Below are positions 42,983 through 52,520 of a stretch of 64,000 nt of DNA, one piece after another; positions within the stretch are counted from its first letter, which is position 1; each line of letters begins with the position of its first letter. The stretch is from CAZPXZ01 sp965219495 (GTDB lineage: Bacteria > Pseudomonadota > Alphaproteobacteria > Rhodobacterales > CAZPXZ01). Location: assembly GCA_965219495.1 (NCBI GenBank), contig OZ244777.1, positions 2,914,001 through 2,978,000 on the forward strand. The letters run 5' to 3'. The position numbers and the translations under genes were made by a program. Below the pieces are notes generated by a model, which was given only the letters and a program-made list of their open reading frames with translations, made no database searches and had not been told where the DNA came from.

Positions 42983-43745
42983 TTCGCTAACGAACGCTCC
43001 TTTTAGGCTCGACAATTATCTTCAGCGCCGCGAATTTTTGGCGCACACAACACTACGAGGCCAAAAACATCTGGCATCGTTTCTATCTGCATGTTTCTGT
43101 TCAACCGCCGTCCCGACCGGATCAGCAATTGATCATAGAATAGTAGATTCTCTCTTGGATTTCAAGTGCCTAGCCGTTTCCCCAGAACCTCGGGCTTCCG
43201 GTTTTGAACAAACTTTCCGGGGAATTGCCTGCGTCTCCAGACGACCGGTATGAATTCGGACCCGGGAGTGATTGCCTGGTGGTGATCGCCGGGTCCGGAG
43301 CGGATAACAAGCTCCGGTTTCCGGGTATCTTTCGGCCTTCAACTCGCAATCCCTCTACTCGCAACTAGCCATGATACCGGAAGGCCGGTGAATTCTCCCG
43401 GTGCCAGCGAGGAATCGGCGTCTCACGGGCCAGCAGAACAAGTGCGCAGTTGCGAATCGGAATCCAGGCACTATCCGCCTGCGTTTCGCAATGCGAATTT
43501 TCTTGCGTACTCTTGCAACTTCATCCAACCTGTTGCCGCGCCTGCCGAATGCGAATTGACACATTGGCTGAAACAACGCGTCGACCGCTGCGGTAGCGAT
43601 GCAGTAGTCCGATTGAGTCGACAAGAGCGGTATTTTTGGTAGTCTTCGTGTCCTTTATGGCGCGAGTCTGATTACGAGAGCGTCCGGCATTCGACCGTTT
43701 CAGCAGCATCCACGGAGGAAGGAACCCTCGTGGAGGATGAAATCC
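42983..43745. other. Non-coding stretch between carD and a glycosyltransferase gene
   Basis: About 760 bases with no supported gene. The right end carries GGAGG before the next start. The carD promoter must lie near 43000-43150, but no clear -35/-10 pair was found. No RNA gene structure is recognisable. Confidence 0.5.
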
Positions 43746-44504
43746 ATGCACGTCCTATGCATCAATCTCGAAAGATCGGCTGAGCGGCGCGCCGCCATGG
43801 AGGAACAGTTTTGCGGGCTGGGGATCTCTTATGAGATCTTCCGGGCGACGGATTGGAAGGAACTCACCGAAACCGATCTTCAGTTGGTCGACACCGAAAC
43901 GCGGCGGCGAGAGGGCCGGCATCCGCTTACCAAGGGAATGATCGCGTGCGCGGTCAGTCACCGGCGGGTTTGCCAGCATGTAATCGATCAGGGCTTTGAC
44001 ATGGTTGTGGTGATCGAAGACGACGTCACGCTTGCCGAAAATACGCCACACGCGTTCGAAGTCATCAAGAAGTGGAAGCGGGACGCCGACATAATTTTCC
44101 TGCATCGAGGTGAAACGAACCGGAAATATGTGCCGGTTTCGCTCTTAGGTGAAGGCTACCGGTTGGGCCTTGTCCAGTTTACCGATTGGGGTGCGCAGGG
44201 TTACGTGATCACCCGGGAAGGAGCCCGGCAATTCCTGAGGCGCTGTCCCAGAATTTGCTATCAGATCGATCACACCCTGCACAGTCACTGGTTGCACGAA
44301 TTGCGGATCTTTTACCTCGATCCGCCGATTGTCCATATTGACAAGAAGGTCGGTCGACCATCCGTGATCGGAGAATCGCGGTCGCCCCGCCGGCGGCGGG
44401 AATTTGTCAGTCTCACAAGACGCCTGCAAAGCACAATTCTTGAAGAATTCCGGCGCTATCTCGCCTTTCGCCGCCGAGTGCGAACGAGAATCGGATCCAG
44501 GTAG
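43746..44504 (+). CDS. Glycosyltransferase family 25 (LPS/LOS biosynthesis type)
   Basis: A 252-residue GT25 enzyme: VLCINLERSAERRAAMEEQF, GEIGCAVSHR-type motif as LTKGMIACAVSHRRVCQHVI, MVVVIEDDVTLAENTPHAFE (the EDD metal site), and FTDWGAQGYVITREGARQFL. The final third has VDHxLH-like QIDHTLHSHWLHELRIFYLD. The family adds galactose or glucose to lipooligosaccharide or protein in the cytoplasm. The ATG at 43746 has GGAGG 9 bases upstream and is preferred to the ATG at 43737. It stands alone, with no other cell-surface genes nearby. Confidence 0.85.
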   Translation: MHVLCINLERSAERRAAMEEQFCGLGISYEIFRATDWKELTETDLQLVDTETRRREGRHPLTKGMIACAVSHRRVCQHVIDQGFDMVVVIEDDVTLAENTPHAFEVIKKWKRDADIIFLHRGETNRKYVPVSLLGEGYRLGLVQFTDWGAQGYVITREGARQFLRRCPRICYQIDHTLHSHWLHELRIFYLDPPIVHIDKKVGRPSVIGESRSPRRRREFVSLTRRLQSTILEEFRRYLAFRRRVRTRIGSR

Positions 44505-45225
44505 CATCCCGGAATTACTGGCCAGTGTGAGTCTTCCGAGTCATCGCGGGACAGATCGGCAAAGTGCCCTTGGTGCGAGTCGAGTCGCATTCCGGCATTG
44601 GCAATATCGGGCGCAACAACGCTTCCAAACCAAATTTTCAGCTACCGCAATCGTCTCGGGATGCAGGCGCAATTGTCGATGTGCAAAGCCGGGTAAAGGG
44701 TTATTCGGGCGAATACCAGCGGGGCGCCAAGTTGGAATCGCGGCATTTCCATTTGGCACACGAGGTGGGCGTCCGACGCCAAATTCGCTGAGCAGGTACT
44801 TGACGTTGGAATTTTGGACAGCGCTTCAGCGAATGTTTCAGACATTCAAACGACTGGATGCCTCGATGACAACCGCGATTCGGCCAAATTCGGTACAGGG
44901 AAAGTTTTCACGGTTTGGCAACTTCAGTGGCGCGCTCCGGCTTCTTCAACCCATGGAACCACTATTGGATTTGGGCTTGGCACGGATGAAAAGGCCGATA
45001 AGTCGGAATTACGGTTCGACGAAGTGCTGCCGGTGGCGAACCCTGGCGACGGGTAGTCGGCTCCCTGAATACCGTTGCAGGGCCGGGTGCAGATGAAAAA
45101 GTGATTTGCACTTGGTTGTGCACGAGTCGATGGATTGCTGACGGGGCCAATTTGGTGGAGGAATCGGTTGTTCGGGCGTCAAACCGGATGGTCGAATATG
45201 CAGGCAACGAAAGGAGAAAAAGGAC
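44505..45225. other. Stretch without a called gene; possible decayed coding traces
   Basis: Two plus-strand frames look weakly protein-like: 44640-44790 with VDVQSRVKGYSGEYQRGAKL, and 44814-45056 with FTVWQLQWRAPASSTHGTTI. Neither has a ribosome site and no family is recognised. They could be parts of one degraded gene. Confidence 0.3.
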
Positions 45226-45558
45226 TTGAGAAACCGCCCTGAAGTCTCGAGGATCCTCGATCCGGAACGTAACGGGAGACCGAACACGCGTCTACGAGAG
45301 ACTTGGAAATATCTTGGCCTTCCTCAGGAAGAGGTGGCTGCATATCGAAACATCCTGCGTTTCGAATTGTCGAATATCGAGAAAGGACGGCGTCAAATCG
45401 ATGCCTTGAGATTGTAACAGGTTGCTGAGCTGCATGAGCAGTCTGTAGCTTACTTCACAGGTGGAAATCCGTGGAAAGCTCGCGAATTCAGGCCTGCCCG
45501 CACCATCGGAACACTTACTCCAACTGGCATGACCGTCATGACCCTCAAGAACTGCGTT
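45226..45558 (+). pseudogene. XRE-family regulator remnant with in-frame ochre
   Basis: RLRETWKYLGLPQEEVAAYR and NILRFELSNIEKGRRQIDAL form an HTH (the usual 'LGLSQEEVA..LGISR.ALSNIE.GQRRVDALEL'). In-frame TAA at 45415-45417 then interrupts QVAELHEQSVAYFTG, the next expected block. XRE regulators of this kind usually carry a C-terminal ImmA/IrrE peptidase, which is not found. GAAAGGAG precedes the start by 8-10 bases. A recent nonsense mutation plus 3' loss is the simplest reading. Confidence 0.5.
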
Positions 45559-45708
45559 TGACAGATGTCGTCGTACGCGCGGTTCGCAAAGACGCGCAGC
45601 CGGGCTGGCTGTACATGGAGCCTGGCGTCCTTTGAACGCTCGGAGGAGTTCTTCGACACCGGGTACTTTGAGACGTTGCATTCAATACAGCAATCGCCTT
45701 CGGCAATT

Positions 45709-46839
45709 CTAGGAATCTTCAACTGCAACCCAGGATCCTTGGGTAGATGAGCGAACCATAGAGTCCACGACTCGTTGAATCTCCCATCCTTCCCGGAAGT
45801 CGGGGAACGATCGCGCTTTCCCGTACAGCGCATCCACGAGCGCCGCCACCTCAATCATTTTGAGTTCATTGAAGCCCAGCTGGTGGCCGGGGGCCGGCGT
45901 AAAGTTGCCGTATGGCGGGTGATTGGGACCGGCGAGTATGGTTTTGAATCCGTCTCGGCCCTCGTTCGGCTCGAAGGTATAGAACCGGAGTTCATTCAGC
46001 CTCTCGTAGTCAAGAATTATGGCGCCCCTGGTTCCTGTGACCTCGAACACATGGTTCATTTTGCGGCCGGCAGCCACCCAACTTGCTTCCAGCGTGCCGG
46101 TGCAACCGCTCTCAAATCGAACCAGGGCGCGAACTTGATCCGCCACTTTTGCTGCCGGGAGCGAGCCGGCCCCACCCTGCTCTTCATCAAAGCTGCGCCG
46201 GATTGAATCGCGGTCGGCCATGATCTCGGCAATCCCGCCCACAAGGTACCGGGCAGTCGAAATCGCGTGGCTCATCAGATCGCCGATCACGCCATCCCCA
46301 CCGGACGGGTCCAGCCTCCAGTTTTCCGGCTCCACGAGACCGAGCATGTAGTCTTCAAAATGGCATCCCCGGTAGCCGATGATCTCGCCAATCTCCCCGC
46401 TTTGAATGATCTCCCGGGCCAGCCGCGTCATGGGGTTCTTCAGATAATTGAATCCGACCATGGTAACGACGCTGGCGGCTTCCGCCGCTTCCACCAGCGC
46501 CAGCGCCTCTCCGGCGCTGGGCGCGAGCGGTTTCTCGCAATACACGGGCTTTCCTTCCGCAATCGCGGCCATGGCCATTTCCAGGTGAAACCGGTTCGGC
46601 GTCGTGATGTCGACAAGATCGACGGAGGGATCGGTGACGAGATTCCTCCAGTCGCCGGTGGAGCGATGGAACCCCAAGCTTGCTGCGGCGTTTCTGGCGG
46701 TTTCTTCATCCACGTCCGACAGGAGTTCAAGTTCCGGGTAAAGCGGCAGATCAAAAACCGCCGGCGCGGCTCGAAAGGCGTAGGCATGCGCCCGGCCCAT
46801 GAACCCGCTGCCGATCAAACCGATCCGAAGCTTGTTCAT
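45709..46839 (-). CDS. Gfo/Idh/MocA-family oxidoreductase
   Basis: 376 residues. The N-terminal Rossmann fold reads RIGLIGSGFMGRAHAYAFRA, VDLVDITTPNRFHLEMAMAA and GKPVYCEKPLAPSAGEALAL, where EKP is the family signature Lys. The C-terminal sheet domain has GCHFEDYMLGLVEPENWRLD, SGGDGVIGDLMSHAISTARY (catalytic His) and LEASWVAAGRK. The family oxidises sugars or inositols with NAD(P)+. It is 119 bp after the hydroxyacid dehydrogenase gene in the same direction, so perhaps in one catabolic operon. Substrate unknown. Confidence 0.88.
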   Translation of the reverse strand: MNKLRIGLIGSGFMGRAHAYAFRAAPAVFDLPLYPELELLSDVDEETARNAAASLGFHRSTGDWRNLVTDPSVDLVDITTPNRFHLEMAMAAIAEGKPVYCEKPLAPSAGEALALVEAAEAASVVTMVGFNYLKNPMTRLAREIIQSGEIGEIIGYRGCHFEDYMLGLVEPENWRLDPSGGDGVIGDLMSHAISTARYLVGGIAEIMADRDSIRRSFDEEQGGAGSLPAAKVADQVRALVRFESGCTGTLEASWVAAGRKMNHVFEVTGTRGAIILDYERLNELRFYTFEPNEGRDGFKTILAGPNHPPYGNFTPAPGHQLGFNELKMIEVAALVDALYGKARSFPDFREGWEIQRVVDSMVRSSTQGSWVAVEDS

Positions 46840-46958
46840 TCTGGTTGCCTGGGCCCGAGAACTACGGGATTTCAGGAAGCCGACGTGATGGCGCGGATTA
46901 CGTCAGCCCGGAAGTATTGAAGAGGAGTCAACGCCATCGGTTCCAGGAGTCCACTCGT

Positions 46959-47930
46959 TCAGGAAGGATTCAATGTGTCCGGGTTGACGACTGCGGACGG
47001 ATCGAGCGTTCCGTCGAACGCATCCAGCGTGTTCCGAACGCATTCGATCCCCATTCGACGCAGGCTTTCTCCGGTTACGCCTGCGACATGTGGGCTGAAG
47101 ATTGCGTTTTCCATGCGAAAGATCGAATTTCCCGGGTCCGGCGGTTCCTGGACAAACGTGTCGAGACCGGCGCCGGCAATCTTTCCACCTTCCAGAGCGG
47201 CGGCAAGCGCCGTTTCATCGATCAGTCCGCCCCTGGCGGTGTTGATCAGGATGGCTTCCGGTTTCATGACGGAAAGCGCCGCGGCGTCAATCAGTTTATC
47301 GGTCTCGGGCGTATGCGGTGCGTGCAGGCTGATCACATCCGCTGCTCTCAAACCGTCTTCGAGCGTTCCGGTAAGATGTACTCCCGCCTCCTTGGCGGCG
47401 GCCGGTGAAACATACGGGTCGCAGACGGTTACCCGCATTCCAAAAGCCTGGGCACGGGACGCCAGCGCCCTCCCCGTTCGGCCAAATCCGACAAGTAGCA
47501 ACGAGCGCCCATGCAATTCCAGCGCCACGTGCTTCTCTGGAATCGTCCAGTATCCCTCGCGCGTGGCGCGGTCGTAGGCGCGAACATGCTTCGCAAGGGC
47601 GAGCATGAGCGACATGGCCTGTTCCGCGACGGTGATCGCGTTGGCGGTTACGGTGATGGTGAGGGGAATCCGCATTCGGTTCAGGCAAGCCAAGTCGATA
47701 TTGTCATAGCCGACCCCGTGTCGGGAAACCACGCGCAAGTCCGGGGCGGCCTCGATGGTCGCTTCAGTCAGCTGCTGGGTTCGAACGATGATGCCCTGGG
47801 CCTCGCGCGCGTGGGCAATGATTTCGTCCTCGGTGGTTCCCTCAATCAATTCGAAAGTGACATCGTCACGAGAGTTCACCAAGGCAAGCCCGTCGGCATG
47901 CACTCCACCGGCGATCAGAATGTGCGGCAT
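46959..47930 (-). CDS. D-2-hydroxyacid dehydrogenase (SerA-like)
   Basis: 323 residues from MPHILIAGGVHADGLALVNS. LRVVSRHGVGYDNIDLACLN, the NAD-binding LLLVGFGRTGRALASRAQAF, DVISLHAPHTPETDKLIDAA, ILINTARGGLIDETALAAAL (catalytic Arg) and IFSPHVAGVTGESLRRMGIE (catalytic His) are all present. There is no ACT domain, so it is not the long form of phosphoglycerate dehydrogenase. The ATG at 47930 removes a spurious 47-residue extension. It follows the aldolase gene by 25 bp, suggesting sequential steps on a sugar-acid or hydroxy-acid substrate. Confidence 0.88.
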   Translation of the reverse strand: MPHILIAGGVHADGLALVNSRDDVTFELIEGTTEDEIIAHAREAQGIIVRTQQLTEATIEAAPDLRVVSRHGVGYDNIDLACLNRMRIPLTITVTANAITVAEQAMSLMLALAKHVRAYDRATREGYWTIPEKHVALELHGRSLLLVGFGRTGRALASRAQAFGMRVTVCDPYVSPAAAKEAGVHLTGTLEDGLRAADVISLHAPHTPETDKLIDAAALSVMKPEAILINTARGGLIDETALAAALEGGKIAGAGLDTFVQEPPDPGNSIFRMENAIFSPHVAGVTGESLRRMGIECVRNTLDAFDGTLDPSAVVNPDTLNPS

Positions 47931-47955
47931 TTGTCGGCGGGATCTGTCCGTACGT

Positions 47956-48756
47956 TCAATACACGCTGGCGCTATCGGCCTTGCGGTCCCCTTCACCGGT
48001 CCCGCGGATTTCAGCCAGTATCTCCGCCGCTTTCTCCGCGACCAGGCGCGCGTCGGAGGCGACCGAGACAAGATCGAACCCCATTTCGATCATGCGCTTG
48101 GTATAGGCTGCCGAGTTGTTGTGAATTCCGGCACGGACGTTGTGCTTCTTCGCCGCTTCGAGGATGTATTCCAGCGCCTTCAGGACCGGTCCTTCCTCGT
48201 GGTCCAGTTTGGGCGCGTAGCCAAGGGTTAACGACAGGTCGGCGGGTCCAACGTAAATCGCGTCGAGGCCTTCCACCGAGAGGATGTCATCGATCTGGTC
48301 GACGGCCTCGGCCGTTTCGATCATCGCAAAGGTCAAGACCGTATCGTTTGCGTGTTCCGCATAATCAGGGCCACCGTACAGGAGTCCGCGAATTGGGCCG
48401 AAACTGCGTTTGCCTTGGGGGGGATAACGGCAAGACTCCACGAGGATTTCTGCTTCCCGCCGATTGTTGATCATCGGGCAGATCACGCCGTAGCAGCCTG
48501 CATCCAGCATCTTCATGATAATTCCCGGGTCCAGCCAGGGCACGCGGCAAATCGGCGTGACATCGGTCGTGGATATGGCAGTCAGCATGTTGGCGGCTTG
48601 CTGGTAATCCAGGGCGCCGTGCTGAAGGTCGATTGTCATGGAATCCCAGCCCTGATGCGCCATGGTTTCCGCCGAGAACGCGCTTGGAATCACCAGCCAT
48701 CCATTGATAACCGTGCCTCCTTCGCTCCAGATTTGCCGAATTCTGTTTGGCCGCAT
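47956..48756 (-). CDS. HpcH/HpaI-family aldolase (2-keto-3-deoxy-acid aldolase type)
   Basis: 266 residues from MRPNRIRQIWSEGGTVINGW, with GGAGGT 5 bases before the ATG. The TIM barrel includes GWDSMTIDLQHGALDYQQAA, LDAGCYGVICPMINNRREAE, RSFGPIRGLLYG, VLTFAMIETAEAVDQIDDIL (metal-binding Glu) and DAIYVGPADLSLTLGYAPKL (metal-binding Asp). The family splits 2-keto-3-deoxy sugar acids or 4-hydroxy-2-ketoacids to pyruvate and an aldehyde. It shares direction and close spacing with the dehydrogenase downstream. Confidence 0.9.
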   Translation of the reverse strand: MRPNRIRQIWSEGGTVINGWLVIPSAFSAETMAHQGWDSMTIDLQHGALDYQQAANMLTAISTTDVTPICRVPWLDPGIIMKMLDAGCYGVICPMINNRREAEILVESCRYPPQGKRSFGPIRGLLYGGPDYAEHANDTVLTFAMIETAEAVDQIDDILSVEGLDAIYVGPADLSLTLGYAPKLDHEEGPVLKALEYILEAAKKHNVRAGIHNNSAAYTKRMIEMGFDLVSVASDARLVAEKAAEILAEIRGTGEGDRKADSASVY

Positions 48757-48896
48757 TGGGACCTCCGTAGTTGAAAATGGGAATGCGCCACACCGTGCCC
48801 GCCTCCGCGCCGAGAATACAATACGTTCCGAACATTCGCCACCAAACAGGCGGCCGGTTCCATGGAGTGGAAGAATTCCCCTTTTGGATGACGCTC

Positions 48897-49547
48897 TTAC
48901 TTGGTGCCGTAGATCCTGTCGCCAGCGTCTCCGAGTCCGGGAAGAATATACCCGTGATCGTTCAACTGGCGATCGAGCGCGGCGGTAAATACCGGGACGT
49001 CGGGATGGGCGCGTGCGAATACCGATACGCCTTCGGGGGCGGCAAGCAGGCAAACATAGCGCAGCCTTCGGGCGCCTTCCTTCTTCAGTCGCCCGACCGC
49101 GGCGGCCGCCGAGTTACCGGTCGCCAGCATCGGATCCACGACGATGACGTCGCGTTCACCCAGCAACTCGGGCACTTTGAAATAGTACTCGACAGGATTC
49201 AGGGTGTCGGGGTCGCGATAGAGGCCGACATGGCCGACCCTGGCGTTTGGAACGAGATCGAGCATTCCGTCGAGCAGGCCATTTCCGGCACGCAGGATGG
49301 ACACGAAACAGAGTTTCTTACCTCCGAGCATTGGGGCTTTCATGGGCTCCAAAGGGGTTTCGATTTCAACCGTTTCGAGATTCAGGTCCCGGGTAACTTC
49401 ATAGGCCAGCAGGTGGCTGATTTCCCGCAGCAGTTGCCGAAACCGTGACGACGGCGTGTCGGTTCTTCGCATCAGCGTCAGTTTGTGCTGGATCAGCGGG
49501 TGAGAGATCACGATGAAGTTCTGCGAGGACTTGCTGCCGGGCTCCAT
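48897..49547 (-). CDS. upp: Uracil phosphoribosyltransferase
   Basis: A 216-residue pyrimidine salvage enzyme converting uracil and PRPP to UMP. VISHPLIQHKLTLMRRTDTP, LAYEVTRDLNLETVEIETPL, LCFVSILRAGNGLLDGMLDL, the PRPP-binding IVVDPMLATGNSAAAAVGRL and the C-terminal uracil-binding DRQLNDHGYILPGLGDAGDR give an unambiguous match at full length. GGAGG lies 8 bases before the ATG. It is the first gene of the minus-strand run upp, aldolase, dehydrogenase, oxidoreductase, with a 140 bp gap after it. Confidence 0.96.
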   Translation of the reverse strand: MEPGSKSSQNFIVISHPLIQHKLTLMRRTDTPSSRFRQLLREISHLLAYEVTRDLNLETVEIETPLEPMKAPMLGGKKLCFVSILRAGNGLLDGMLDLVPNARVGHVGLYRDPDTLNPVEYYFKVPELLGERDVIVVDPMLATGNSAAAAVGRLKKEGARRLRYVCLLAAPEGVSVFARAHPDVPVFTAALDRQLNDHGYILPGLGDAGDRIYGTK

Positions 49548-49647
49548 TATTCTCGTCCTCCAAGACGTTGCGGGATGTCCGCAAATGGGGGTCCCGCCCG
49601 ACGTTGGCGTTCACCCATTCACGAATTGATTGATCGGGGCCGGGAAT

Positions 49648-50643
49648 CTAGGGCTCCACACGAACCACGGTTCCGGATTCGAGTGAAGCGGCGGCAGCGT
49701 CGGCAAGGATCAGGGCGCGGCGGCCATCTTCAAAAGTAACGGAAGGCGTGCGGCAGTTCTCAATTGCGTCGATGAAGTCCTCGATTTCTGCGGCGTACGC
49801 TGCCGCATAACGTTCCGCAAAGAATTCCAACAGTGGCTCCCGGGCCGATGTGATTTCGGCCGTAGTACGGAGGACTTCGGATTCCCGCCTGTTTCCGGAT
49901 TGGACCATTCCTCTAGATCCGAAGACTTCGACGCGTTGATCATAGCCGTAGATGGCTCGGCGTGAGTTTGAAATGTGCACCAGCGCGCCGGATTCGCACC
50001 GCATTGTGACCATCGCCGTATCGACGTCTCCCAGTCGGCTGATTTCGGGGTCCACCATCGTGCTGCCCGAGGCGCTCACTTCCAGCGGTTCCTCGTCGAG
50101 AAGGAATCGGGCGAGGTCAAAGTCATGAATCATCATGTCGCGATACAAGCCACCGGAGGAGCGCACATACTCAGCGGACGGCGGCTCGGGATCCCGGCTG
50201 ACGATCAGAACCTGTTCGACCTGTCCTACCTCGCCGGCGCGTACGGCGGTTTGCACGGCTCGGTGTGTCGGGTCGAAGCGGCGGTTGAACCCGACCTGAA
50301 AGGGGACACCTGCCTTCTGCAATTGGTCCCTGCACCGGTCCACGCGTCCGATGTCCAGATCAATGGGCTTTTCGCAGAAAATCGCCTTGCCTGCATTCGC
50401 CGCCGCCAAAATCAAATCGATATGGGTAACGGTAGGCGACGCGATCAAGACGGCATCGACGCCGTCGGCAAGTGCTTCCGGTATCCCGGTTGCCAGTGCG
50501 GCGCCGTGCTTCGCCGCAATCTCTTCTGCAGCGGTCGTGGAGATGTCGAATATCCGTTCCAGCGACCCTCGCGAACTCGCAGCCAGATTCTCGGCGTGCA
50601 ATTTTCCGATCCTGCCAGCGCCAAAGAGGGCGAAACGTATCAT
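49648..50643 (-). CDS. Gfo/Idh/MocA oxidoreductase, inositol 2-dehydrogenase-like
   Basis: 331 residues from MIRFALFGAGRIGKLHAENL. GVDAVLIASPTVTHIDLILA and AGKAIFCEKPIDLDIGRVDR carry the EKP motif. VPFQVGFNRRFDPTHRAVQT, SSGGLYRDMMIHDFDLARFL (His and Asp of the active site) and SRRAIYGYDQRVEVFGSRGM closely follow the IolG pattern. It probably oxidises myo-inositol or a related cyclitol with NAD+, but no other iol gene is adjacent. The ATG at 50643 is chosen over a start 6 codons upstream. Confidence 0.85.
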   Translation of the reverse strand: MIRFALFGAGRIGKLHAENLAASSRGSLERIFDISTTAAEEIAAKHGAALATGIPEALADGVDAVLIASPTVTHIDLILAAANAGKAIFCEKPIDLDIGRVDRCRDQLQKAGVPFQVGFNRRFDPTHRAVQTAVRAGEVGQVEQVLIVSRDPEPPSAEYVRSSGGLYRDMMIHDFDLARFLLDEEPLEVSASGSTMVDPEISRLGDVDTAMVTMRCESGALVHISNSRRAIYGYDQRVEVFGSRGMVQSGNRRESEVLRTTAEITSAREPLLEFFAERYAAAYAAEIEDFIDAIENCRTPSVTFEDGRRALILADAAAASLESGTVVRVEP

Positions 50644-50661
50644 GCAAGTCTCCCGTCGCAC

Positions 50662-51583
50662 CGGCAGAACGGAAATCGGAGCACCGCCCGAAGGACGCTT
50701 CGGTTGTTTTCCGAATTTCGCCGGAGCGTAATTGGCCTTGTTACAATGGGCAAATCACGTTTCACAAATCAAATTTCCGCCGCCGACTCATCCGCCGGAA
50801 TCCTGTTGCAAGGGTTCCGTTCGCGAGTTCGCAATTCGGTGCAATGGATGCGAACCATTCTCACCTCTGATGACAAGGGAATGCCCGCTATTCCGATGTT
50901 CGAAAGGTCGACAATTCGGAAACTGCGCAAGCCTGGAAGGAAGATATTGAGACCAGGGTATCGCGCTTGCTGGAGAATCCGCGAATTTACGGAATGGGCC
51001 GCATGGATGGCGTGAGCGAGATGGTCGTACGTTCAAGCTTCCTTGTCGCCCATACTGCGGACGCTCACGCTCTCATGATCGTTCGGGTGCCGGACGGGGC
51101 CCGGCAATGCTCTCCAAACGTGAAACCATCCAGCTGATCATCTCGACGAACGTGCCGATCATGGACAAGGGATCAGCCGGATAATCCACCGAGATTGGCG
51201 CGCCAATCTGGGCGCAAATCTCATCGCCTTTGATTGCGCAGTACGATGAAGGCACGCACATCGGGGGTCATGCTCGGAATTCGTTCTGGCTTCCGGGAAT
51301 TGCCGGCTCCGTTGCCCGGTAGTCCGCACATGCGATCCAGAGAAGATTGCTGCTTTGAAAAGGACGCTTTCCCGATCGATTCGCGGTGACTTCAAGACCG
51401 ACCCGGACCGGAAAGTCTCCGCAAGCCGCACGCGGAAGCCGACATGAACGACTTGGACCTCAATTTCTCGTGCGCCGTCTGGAATCTCGGTGTCAATAGA
51501 ATATTTTGGGGCTTGCTGCGGGAGGGTGATCCGGTCTGATCATGCGGGCCGGGATCGCGCTGCGAAGATGCGGGGGAGGCAGG
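50662..51583. other. Long stretch without a clear gene
   Basis: More than 900 bases between divergent genes. The only item of note is the short minus-strand frame at 51073-51261, listed separately. The last bases carry the ribosome site of the SDR gene. I found no RNA gene. Confidence 0.4.
51073..51261 (-). pseudogene. Short unrecognised frame, probable C-terminal fragment
   Basis: 62 codons with conserved-looking sequence: SSYCAIKGDEICAQIGAPIS, then VDYPADPLSMIGTFVEMISW and MVSRLESIAGP. The composition looks like the end of an enzyme or binding protein rather than random antisense sequence. It has no ribosome site, and upstream sequence in other frames looks degraded. I do not recognise the family. 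Confidence 0.3.
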
Positions 51584-52399
51584 ATGGTTCATTCAGATCT
51601 CAACGGCCGATACGCGGTGATCACCGGAGGAACGCAAGGCCTTGGAGAAGCGGTGGCGCGCCTGTTTTCGGAACGCGGCGCGGCTGGAATCGTGATCTGC
51701 GGACGGAACGAAGTACGCGGCAACAAAGTTGCCTCGGAACTGACAGCGGGCGGATGCCCCACGTATTTCGTGCAAGCGGATCTCGCCAGTGTCGAGGACT
51801 GCCGGCGGGTTGCCGACCGCGCCGACTCGTCGTTCGGCAAGGTTCATGCGCTGGTGAATTGCGCCGCGATGACCGATCGCGGAACCATTCTTGATACTTC
51901 CCAAGAACTCTTCGACAGGATTTTCGCGGTCAACGTGAGAGCGCCTTTTTTCCTGATGCAGGAATCGGCGAAGGTGATGCGGCGGGAAGGAATTGCCGGA
52001 ACAATGGTCAATATCCTCAGTGTGACCAGCCATGGAGGTTCGTCATTCCTATGTCCCTATAGCAGTTCAAAAGGGGCGCTTTCTACGCTTACCAAGAACG
52101 TAGCCTTCTCGCTCCTGAGAGACCGGATTCGGGTGAATGGCCTTAATCTCGGCTGGATGGACACGCCCGGCGAACATGCGATCCGGACCAAGTATCATGA
52201 TGCTCCACCGGACTGGCTGGAAGTGGCGGAGTCGAAACTACCTTTTGGGCGGCTGATCAAAGCCGACGAAGTGGCACGCGTGGTTGCGTTCCTGAGTTCG
52301 GAGGAGTCGGGGATGATGACTGGTTCCATCATCGATTTTGACCAGTCGGTGACTGGCTCATATGACGCTGCGCCTTATCCGGCAGCAACCTTGCCTTAG
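51584..52399 (+). CDS. Short-chain dehydrogenase/reductase (SDR)
   Basis: 271 residues from MVHSDLNGRYAVITGG. The cofactor motif is TGGTQGLGEAVARLF. The active site has INILSVTSHGG-type Ser (NILSVTSHGGSSFLCPYSSS) and Tyr-x-x-x-Lys in CPYSSSKGALS. RIRVNGLNLGWMDTPGEHAI is the usual substrate-loop region, and the tail GSIIDFDQSVTGSYDAAPYP resembles sugar or polyol dehydrogenases. GGGAGG lies 6 bases before the ATG; an upstream 14-codon extension is rejected. It may act with the neighbouring sugar-metabolism genes. Substrate unknown. Confidence 0.88.
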   Translation: MVHSDLNGRYAVITGGTQGLGEAVARLFSERGAAGIVICGRNEVRGNKVASELTAGGCPTYFVQADLASVEDCRRVADRADSSFGKVHALVNCAAMTDRGTILDTSQELFDRIFAVNVRAPFFLMQESAKVMRREGIAGTMVNILSVTSHGGSSFLCPYSSSKGALSTLTKNVAFSLLRDRIRVNGLNLGWMDTPGEHAIRTKYHDAPPDWLEVAESKLPFGRLIKADEVARVVAFLSSEESGMMTGSIIDFDQSVTGSYDAAPYPAATLP

Positions 52400-52520
52400 C
52401 GCAGGAACCAGGTACTTGAGAAGCGCGAGGCAGGTGCTGCTTTGCTTCGTGCTTCGGGAAGATCAAGCGGAAAGTTCTCAAACATCGCGTCAAGACCTGC
52501 ACGGAGGCCGACAAAAGCAC

